A DNA stretch of 8,054 bases from SG8-30 sp037443885 (GTDB lineage Bacteria > Pseudomonadota > Gammaproteobacteria > Steroidobacterales > Steroidobacteraceae), in contig JBBINN010000135.1 of assembly GCA_037443885.1 (NCBI GenBank), positions 1 through 8,054 of the forward strand, in the 5' to 3' direction. A program made the translations under genes and the position numbers. Of this stretch, positions 1 to 8,054 are shown piece by piece. The notes under the pieces are model-generated. The model did no database searches. It saw only the letters and a program-made list of their open reading frames with translations, and was not told the origin of the DNA. Each line of letters starts with the position of its first letter. Positions within the stretch are counted from its first letter, which is position 1.

Positions 1-723
1 CACGACGACGTCGTGGACGACTCCGGCCAGCGCCGCGGCAAGGTGACGGCCAACGAGCTGTTCGGCAACGCGGCGAGCGTCCTGGTCGGCGATTTCCTCT
101 ACTCGCGGTCATTCCAGATGATGGTCGCCCTGGGCAACCCCAGGGTCATGGAAGTCATGTCGGATGCCACCAACACCATCGCCGAGGGCGAGGTGCTCCA
201 GCTGATGAACGCCGGCGACCCGGACACCACCGAGGCCCGCTACCTCGACGTCATCTACCGCAAGACCGCGCGGCTGTTCGAGGCCGGCGCCCAGATCGCC
301 GCCATCGTCTCGGACGCCCCCGCCCCGGTCGAAGACGCCCTGCGCCAATACGGCCGTCACCTCGGCACCGCCTTCCAGCTCGTGGACGACGCCCTCGACT
401 ACCGTGGCGACAGCACCGAGCTCGGCAAGAACGTCGGCGACGACCTCGCCGAGGGCAAGCCCACCCTGCCGCTGATCCACGCCATCCGCCACGGCACCCC
501 CGAGCAGGTGGCGCTGGTACGCAGGGCCATCGAGGACGGCGGCTCGGAGGACCTCAGGGCGGTCACCGCCGCAATTGAAAGCACCGGGGGCCTCGACTAC
601 ACTGCCGAGCTCGCTCGCGGCGAGGTGGATCGCGCGATCGAGGCGCTGGCCGGGGTTCCCGACTCGGCCTTCCGCCAGGGGCTCACGTTCCTCGCGGAGT
701 TCGCGCTGACGCGGACGCACTGA
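1..723 (+). CDS. ispB: Polyprenyl (octaprenyl-type) diphosphate synthase, 3' part (5' end outside window)
   Basis: The frame is open from base 1 and ends with TGA at 721-723, giving 240 residues. Family members have about 320-330, so roughly 80-90 N-terminal residues lie to the left of the window. A GTG at 13 is an internal codon, not the start. The enzyme is a cytosolic trans-prenyltransferase that extends farnesyl diphosphate with isopentenyl diphosphate to make the ubiquinone/menaquinone side chain. Both Mg-diphosphate-binding Asp-rich motifs are visible: the first as HDDVVDDSGQRRGK at the window edge (DDVVD, residues 2-6), and the second as FQLVDDALDY (DDALD at bases 385-399). The conserved GKNVGDDLAEGKPTLPL follows the second motif. 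The family is certain. The octaprenyl chain length and hence the symbol ispB are inferred from overall similarity, because the chain-length-setting residues upstream of the first motif are outside the window. The tRNA-Pro gene follows after 23 nt with no terminator visible between. Confidence 0.93.
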   Translation, partial: HDDVVDDSGQRRGKVTANELFGNAASVLVGDFLYSRSFQMMVALGNPRVMEVMSDATNTIAEGEVLQLMNAGDPDTTEARYLDVIYRKTARLFEAGAQIAAIVSDAPAPVEDALRQYGRHLGTAFQLVDDALDYRGDSTELGKNVGDDLAEGKPTLPLIHAIRHGTPEQVALVRRAIEDGGSEDLRAVTAAIESTGGLDYTAELARGEVDRAIEALAGVPDSAFRQGLTFLAEFALTRTH

Positions 724-746
724 CGGCATCCACCGCCCGCCCAGAT

Positions 747-4765
<4,019 letters not shown>

Positions 4766-4779
<14 letters not shown>

Positions 4780-5104
4780 AGACGACGCGGCCGTCGGGCA
4801 GCTTGAAGGCGACGCCGAGGCGCACGCCGGCGCCGCTCAGCTCCGTGTCGGTCACGCGCTCCACCCGGATCTCGGTGCCCTCACGCGTGATGATCTCCAT
4901 CTCGCCTTCGGCAGACTGCTTGACCAGCGTCACGCGGCCACGGTCGTCGAACATCTCGAAGGCATTCAGGACGGTGAACAGCGCCATCATCATGCTGACA
5001 ACAAGCACAATGCTCGCATCGAACAGGTTGGCGATGCCGGCCAGCGGATCCATGTCTCGCGACGGCGGCCCCGCCGCGCCGCGCCGCAGGAAGCGCAGGC
5101 TCAT
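4766..5104 (-). CDS. DUF2149 family one-TM protein (ExbD/HmuV-like)
   Basis: This is a 112-residue protein with a short basic N-terminus, one transmembrane helix at about residues 30-47, and a C-terminal domain of about 60 residues that should lie in the periplasm. The signature DPLAGIANLFDASIVLVVS and the ending RLGVAFKLPDGRVVYVPE are typical of the DUF2149 family. D29, at the start of the membrane helix, sits where ExbD, TolR and MotB carry their essential proton-path Asp. This suggests a stator or force-transmitting partner for the ExbB-like protein encoded just upstream. The ATG overlaps the stop of that gene in an ATGA, with GGAG eight nt upstream. The stop lies inside the start of the CobN-like gene. 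The family call is firm. The ExbD-like role is inferred from topology, the Asp and the gene order. Confidence 0.88.
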
Positions 5105-5703
5105 CCCGGCTGCTCCACGCGGCCGACGGCAGCCGTGGATTCGACCCGCTCATCAGGGACCAGACGGCCGCGGAGCAGCTGCTCGGCCGCGTATCGCATG
5201 GCGGCCACATCGGCGCGCAACCACTGCTCGCGCAGCAAGGCGACCGCAAAGGCGACCACGCCCGAACCGAGACCCACGACGGCGGCATTGAAGGCGTGCA
5301 CCATGTGCTGCGCCATCGCGGGCATGCTGCCCTGCGCGACCGCCGCCAACGCGATCCCCATCGGGATCAGCGTGCCCATCAGGCCTATGCCGGGACCCGC
5401 GCGCACCACGAAGCGGGCCAGCTCGACCGGACGCATCATGGCGATTTCGTGGCCCTGCAGCAGGTGCTCGGCCTCCAGTTCATGCTCCGCGGGCGGCAGC
5501 GTGCGGGCGAGCCGTTCCAGTTCCACACGGAACCCTTCGACCCACACCCGCCGGCCGCGCCGCCGGTCGAGGTGCTCCCTGAGCAGTGCGCCGAGCATGA
5601 CGAGGATCGCGAACACGAGAAGCGCGAGCCCCACGGTCACCGGGTAGTACAGCGCTGTGCTGATCGAGTAGAGGAATGATTCCGAAAGCCGCAGCAAGTC
5701 CAT
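5101..5703 (-). CDS. MotA/TolQ/ExbB-family proton channel protein (HmuU-like)
   Basis: This is a 200-residue inner-membrane protein with three predicted helices: TM1 at about 20-41, a cytoplasmic loop of about 60 residues rich in charge, TM2 at about 104-123, and TM3 at about 138-157, followed by a cytoplasmic tail. TM2 carries GPGIGLMGTLIPMG, the family's G-x-x-G-T motif (T111 aligns with the ion-path Thr148 of E. coli ExbB). In TM3 the usual Glu and Thr of ExbB appear to be replaced by H136 and A141 in an ungapped by-eye alignment. Such proteins form pentamers that use the proton-motive force to move a partner of the ExbD type, here probably the DUF2149 protein. The start is ATG at 5703, nine nt after the receptor stop, with GAGG overlapping that stop. 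The family is firm; the partner it powers (TonB or the CobN-like protein) is unknown. Confidence 0.9.
   Translation of the reverse strand: MDLLRLSESFLYSISTALYYPVTVGLALLVFAILVMLGALLREHLDRRRGRRVWVEGFRVELERLARTLPPAEHELEAEHLLQGHEIAMMRPVELARFVVRAGPGIGLMGTLIPMGIALAAVAQGSMPAMAQHMVHAFNAAVVGLGSGVVAFAVALLREQWLRADVAAMRYAAEQLLRGRLVPDERVESTAAVGRVEQPG
5113..5116 (-). promoter_or_regulatory. Ribosome binding site of the DUF2149 gene
   Basis: GGAG on the - strand lies inside the last codons of the ExbB-like gene, eight nt before ATG 5104, and supports that start and the ATGA stop/start overlap. Confidence 0.55.
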
Positions 5704-5710
5704 GGCAAGA

Positions 5711-5714
5711 CCTC
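5711..5714 (-). promoter_or_regulatory. Ribosome binding site of the ExbB-like gene, overlapping the receptor stop
   Basis: GAGG on the - strand shares bases with the TGA stop of the receptor and lies seven nt before ATG 5703. This arrangement favours reinitiation by ribosomes that finish the receptor. Confidence 0.6.
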
Positions 5715-7968
5715 AGTAGCTGGCACGGAACTCTAGCAGCCACGTGCGGCCCGGGGACAGGTAGAACTGCCGGTATTCCTCGTTGAACACGTTGGAGACA
5801 CCCAGGGAAATGCGGTAGTTCGGCGTGGGAGCGAACCCCAGCTTGAGGTCGGCCACGCCAAAGGCATCCGTCGAGCCGGGCACCCCGTTGACCAAGTCGA
5901 GATTGTCGGCGCGCGTGAACCGGTCGGACAGGTAGTGATACGACCCGGTCAGCTGCCAGGCGCGCCAGGTCCAGTCCACGACCAGGTTGTACTGGTGCTC
6001 CGGCACCTGCGACAGGGCCTTTCCAACCAGAGCGGGCGTCTGGGTGTCTCGCGTCACCTCTGCATCGGTGTAGGTGTAGTTCGCAGTCCACCTGAATCCA
6101 GCGGGCAGTGCACCGCCGAGCTCCACTTCCACGCCGCTGATCTCGGCTTCGCTGGTGTTCTCGGGCCGCGCGACGCCGGCGACCGTAACCGTCTGGATGC
6201 GATCTTCCAGACGGCTGAAGAACACAGTGGCAACGAGGCTCAGGGTGTTCCCGAAACGCTGGTCGATGCCCGCCTCGACCGACTTCGTCGTCTCCGGCTG
6301 CAGGGACGGATTGCCGACAAAGCTGTTTCCACCGATCTGCGCCGTGCCGAAGAACTCGAACAGCGTCGGCGGCCGGAACGCGCGGCCGGCCGACGCGCGC
6401 AGCGTCGTGGCAACGCCTGCGCGATAAACCAGCGTTGCCTTCGGGCTGAAGGCTGAGGCACGGGTACTCGTGTAACTCAGAGTACCGCTGGCACCGGTCG
6501 TCTCGAAGCGCTCGGTCTTGCCGCCCGTCATCTCCCACCAGTCGCCGCGCGCGCCCAGGTAAAGTGTGAGCGCATCCGTCATTGACCACTCGTCCTGGGC
6601 ATAGACGGCCGCTGTCCGGTCCTCGGCAATCGTCCGGGATCCCATGAAGAAACGGGAGTTCGGGTCGGTCCAGTCCGAGAGGCTCCAGCGCTGCTCGTCG
6701 ATGTCGCCCCACACGCCGGCGAAGCCGAACGTGACACGATGTTTTGTGTTCACGGGCCAGACGAACTGAAGGTCGGCGTTGGTGCGAGTGGTGTCGTTGA
6801 CGGGCGCCAGCCGGCCATCGCCACCTTCGAGCGTCACAGGAATTCTCGGTGGATGGCCGCTGTTGGCCACCGTGATGCCACCGACGATGATCGTCTCGGT
6901 CGTCTTGTCGATGTGACCGATCTTCAGCTGCGTTTCCAGCGGGCCGAGCGTCGTCTCGAAGAGCAGGCCGAGGTTGTCCTGGTCGACACTGCCGCCACGG
7001 GCGAACAGCGCGCCGTTCAGCCACGTCGTCAGCGGTATGTTGGCTAGGGTCGGCGCCCCGTCGACCGTCCGTAGCAACGGACTCGGCGTGTCGTAGCCGT
7101 AATCGCCCTCGGAGCGGGTCCAGCTCAGCCTCAGCCGGCTAGCGTCGGACCAGCGGTACGACAGGCGCAGGCCGTAGGTCTCGTCTTCGTACCAGTTGTC
7201 TCCCATGTTCCCGACGAGATTGGTGGCGGCGCCGATGTTGCTCCGGTAGGGCACAGCGCCGGTGACTCCGGCAGGAAGCGCGGCGACCGCAGCGTTCGAG
7301 ACGTTCACATGGGTGGTCGCATAGCCGTCGGTACTGCGCTGGCGGTAGCTTGCGCCGAGGGTCAGCGCCTCCGTCACCTTGAGCCAGCCCGACACCGCGA
7401 TGTCCTGGGTCCCGTCCGGCGCCTCGGAGTCGAGCGACCCGCCGAATCCCGCCTTGAAGGCGATGCCGGAAACCGTCGGCTCGCGGCTGAACAGGCTGAC
7501 GACCCCGCCCATCGCGTTGCCGCCGTAGAGGCTCGAGAAAGGACCGCGTACCACCTCGATGCGCTCGATCAGTTCCGAATCGATCATCGTCCAGTTCACC
7601 TGGCCGTTGCGCGCATCGTTCTGCGGTGCGCCGTCGAGCAGCACCAGGCTGTCGCGGGCGTTGGCCAGCCCGCGAAGCGTGAGCGAGGGAGTCGTCTCCA
7701 TGAAGCCCTTCGTGCGGCGCACCATCACGCCGGCGAGGTTCCTCAAAGCCTCGTCGATCGTGAGGATGTTCATCTGCACGATCTCGCCTGCGGTGACGAC
7801 GCTGACGGAGGCCGGCGCGATCGCGAGCGGGATGCCCGTGCGGGTCGCGGTGATCACGATCTCCTCGAGCGGCTCACTCGCATCCGCAGACGCCGCCGGC
7901 GCGAGCAGAAGGAGACAGGAGGCGGGCGCCGCGAAGTTTCGCCAGGCCGGGAGAGCAGGCAGCAGCAT
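5713..7968 (-). CDS. TonB-dependent outer-membrane receptor, BtuB/HmuR-like
   Basis: This is a 751-residue outer-membrane receptor counted from ATG 7968. A frame-equivalent GTG lies nine bases upstream, but it overlaps the only Shine-Dalgarno (GGAG at 7977-7980, eight nt before the ATG), so I chose the ATG. A signal peptide (hydrophobic LLLLAPAASADA) is followed by a TonB box-like EEIVITAT at about residues 35-42. The plug domain of about 120 residues includes SLTLRGLANARDSLVLLDGAPQ and VRGPFSSLYGGNAMGGVV. A long beta-barrel with alternating aromatic strands ends in the aromatic C-terminus EFRASY. The barrel has FRPPTLFEFF (531-540) and NPSLQPE (from 553), counterparts of the FRAP and NPxL boxes of haem and cobalamin receptors, but no His between them and none in the plug. 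It is the first gene of the operon with the ExbB-like, DUF2149 and CobN-like genes, so its cargo is probably a metallated tetrapyrrole. Cobalamin, haem and other cargoes remain open. Confidence 0.9.
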   Translation of the reverse strand: MLLPALPAWRNFAAPASCLLLLAPAASADASEPLEEIVITATRTGIPLAIAPASVSVVTAGEIVQMNILTIDEALRNLAGVMVRRTKGFMETTPSLTLRGLANARDSLVLLDGAPQNDARNGQVNWTMIDSELIERIEVVRGPFSSLYGGNAMGGVVSLFSREPTVSGIAFKAGFGGSLDSEAPDGTQDIAVSGWLKVTEALTLGASYRQRSTDGYATTHVNVSNAAVAALPAGVTGAVPYRSNIGAATNLVGNMGDNWYEDETYGLRLSYRWSDASRLRLSWTRSEGDYGYDTPSPLLRTVDGAPTLANIPLTTWLNGALFARGGSVDQDNLGLLFETTLGPLETQLKIGHIDKTTETIIVGGITVANSGHPPRIPVTLEGGDGRLAPVNDTTRTNADLQFVWPVNTKHRVTFGFAGVWGDIDEQRWSLSDWTDPNSRFFMGSRTIAEDRTAAVYAQDEWSMTDALTLYLGARGDWWEMTGGKTERFETTGASGTLSYTSTRASAFSPKATLVYRAGVATTLRASAGRAFRPPTLFEFFGTAQIGGNSFVGNPSLQPETTKSVEAGIDQRFGNTLSLVATVFFSRLEDRIQTVTVAGVARPENTSEAEISGVEVELGGALPAGFRWTANYTYTDAEVTRDTQTPALVGKALSQVPEHQYNLVVDWTWRAWQLTGSYHYLSDRFTRADNLDLVNGVPGSTDAFGVADLKLGFAPTPNYRISLGVSNVFNEEYRQFYLSPGRTWLLEFRASY

Positions 7969-7976
7969 GAGACGCA

Positions 7977-7980
7977 CTCC
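7977..7980 (-). promoter_or_regulatory. Ribosome binding site deciding the receptor start
   Basis: GGAG on the - strand lies eight nt before ATG 7968. The alternative GTG start (7977-7975) begins within this GGAG, which argues against its use. Confidence 0.65.
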
Positions 7981-7984
7981 GCCG

Positions 7985-8015
7985 GGGTAAGAAGTATTTA
8001 TATACCTGATTACCC
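7985..8015 (-). promoter_or_regulatory. AT-rich dyad upstream of the receptor: operator or 5' UTR hairpin
   Basis: Perfect 6-base arms GGGTAA (7985-7990) and TTACCC (8010-8015) flank an AT-rich core that holds a second dyad, GTAT (7994-7997) and ATAC (8002-8005). Read as - strand RNA this makes a 12-bp hairpin: an outer GGGUAA/UUACCC stem, a small UC/C internal loop, an inner AGGUAU/AUACUU stem with one G-U pair, and an AUAA loop. It ends four nt before the GGAG of the receptor. The core also contains TATATAAA on the - strand, a possible -10 element, but no convincing -35 is visible. It could be a repressor operator over the promoter, or an mRNA structure near the ribosome site. The regulator is unknown, and no Fur-box or B12-box sequence is recognisable. 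Confidence 0.45.
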
Positions 8016-8054
8016 ACGAGGCTCAGCCAGGGTTGCGAGTCGATAGGGGAAGGG

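Noticed and set aside
5480..7024. 514-codon - strand frame overlapping the receptor and ExbB-like genes
   Set aside because: It is an alternate frame of the receptor. The true frame has plug and barrel motifs, and this one is Arg/Pro/Ala-rich with none.
7975..7977. GTG as the start of the receptor
   Set aside because: It overlaps the only Shine-Dalgarno sequence. ATG 7968 is correctly spaced from that site.
7309..8046. 245-codon + strand frame covering the right end
   Set aside because: It is antisense to the receptor's plug and signal-peptide region, has no domain, and covers the AT-rich upstream control region.
7978..8054. Cobalamin riboswitch upstream of the receptor
   Set aside because: No B12-box-like sequence is visible in the 77 bases available. 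Such riboswitches need about 200 nt, so one further upstream, outside the window, cannot be excluded.

Overview
The window reads as chromosomal DNA of a GC-rich proteobacterium, most likely a gammaproteobacterium. The basis is an IspB-type polyprenyl diphosphate synthase (quinone side chain), a TonB-dependent outer-membrane receptor (so a Gram-negative double envelope), a tRNA gene with encoded CCA, and GC-biased codon third positions throughout. The exact lineage cannot be fixed from the sequence alone.

Left part, + strand: the 3' part of ispB (1-723) is followed after 23 nt by tRNA-Pro(CGG) (747-823). Both are housekeeping genes.

Right part, - strand, read from right to left: a hairpin or operator-like dyad (7985-8015), a TonB-dependent receptor (7968-5713), a MotA/TolQ/ExbB-family proton-channel subunit (5703-5101), a small one-TM DUF2149 protein with an ExbD-like Asp (5104-4766), and a very large CobN-family protein (4779-802). 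The junctions are a 9-nt gap, a 4-nt ATGA overlap and a 14-nt overlap, so this is almost certainly one translationally coupled operon.

The notable point is that the CobN-family protein is not built like a cytosolic cobaltochelatase. It has an N-terminal signal peptide and a C-terminal transmembrane anchor with a basic tail, which places its chelatase-like domain in the periplasm. No CobS/CobT or ChlI/ChlD-type ATPase gene is present. The gene set (TonB receptor, ExbB-like, DUF2149, CobN-like) matches the core of the Bacteroidetes Hmu haem-uptake locus (HmuR, HmuU, HmuV, HmuS) more than a B12-synthesis locus. My working model is that the receptor imports a metallated tetrapyrrole, and the ExbB-like/DUF2149 pair couples the proton-motive force either to the receptor or directly to the anchored chelatase-like protein, which handles the metal in the periplasm. 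The substrate (haem, a cobamide or another metallotetrapyrrole) is not settled by the sequence. The receptor lacks the usual haem-ligand histidines.

The operon ends by running into the tRNA gene from the opposite side: the CobN-like stop codon lies inside the T-loop of tRNA-Pro. I see no intrinsic terminator between the two convergent units. No IS element, CRISPR array or gene-free stretch over 300 bases is present.
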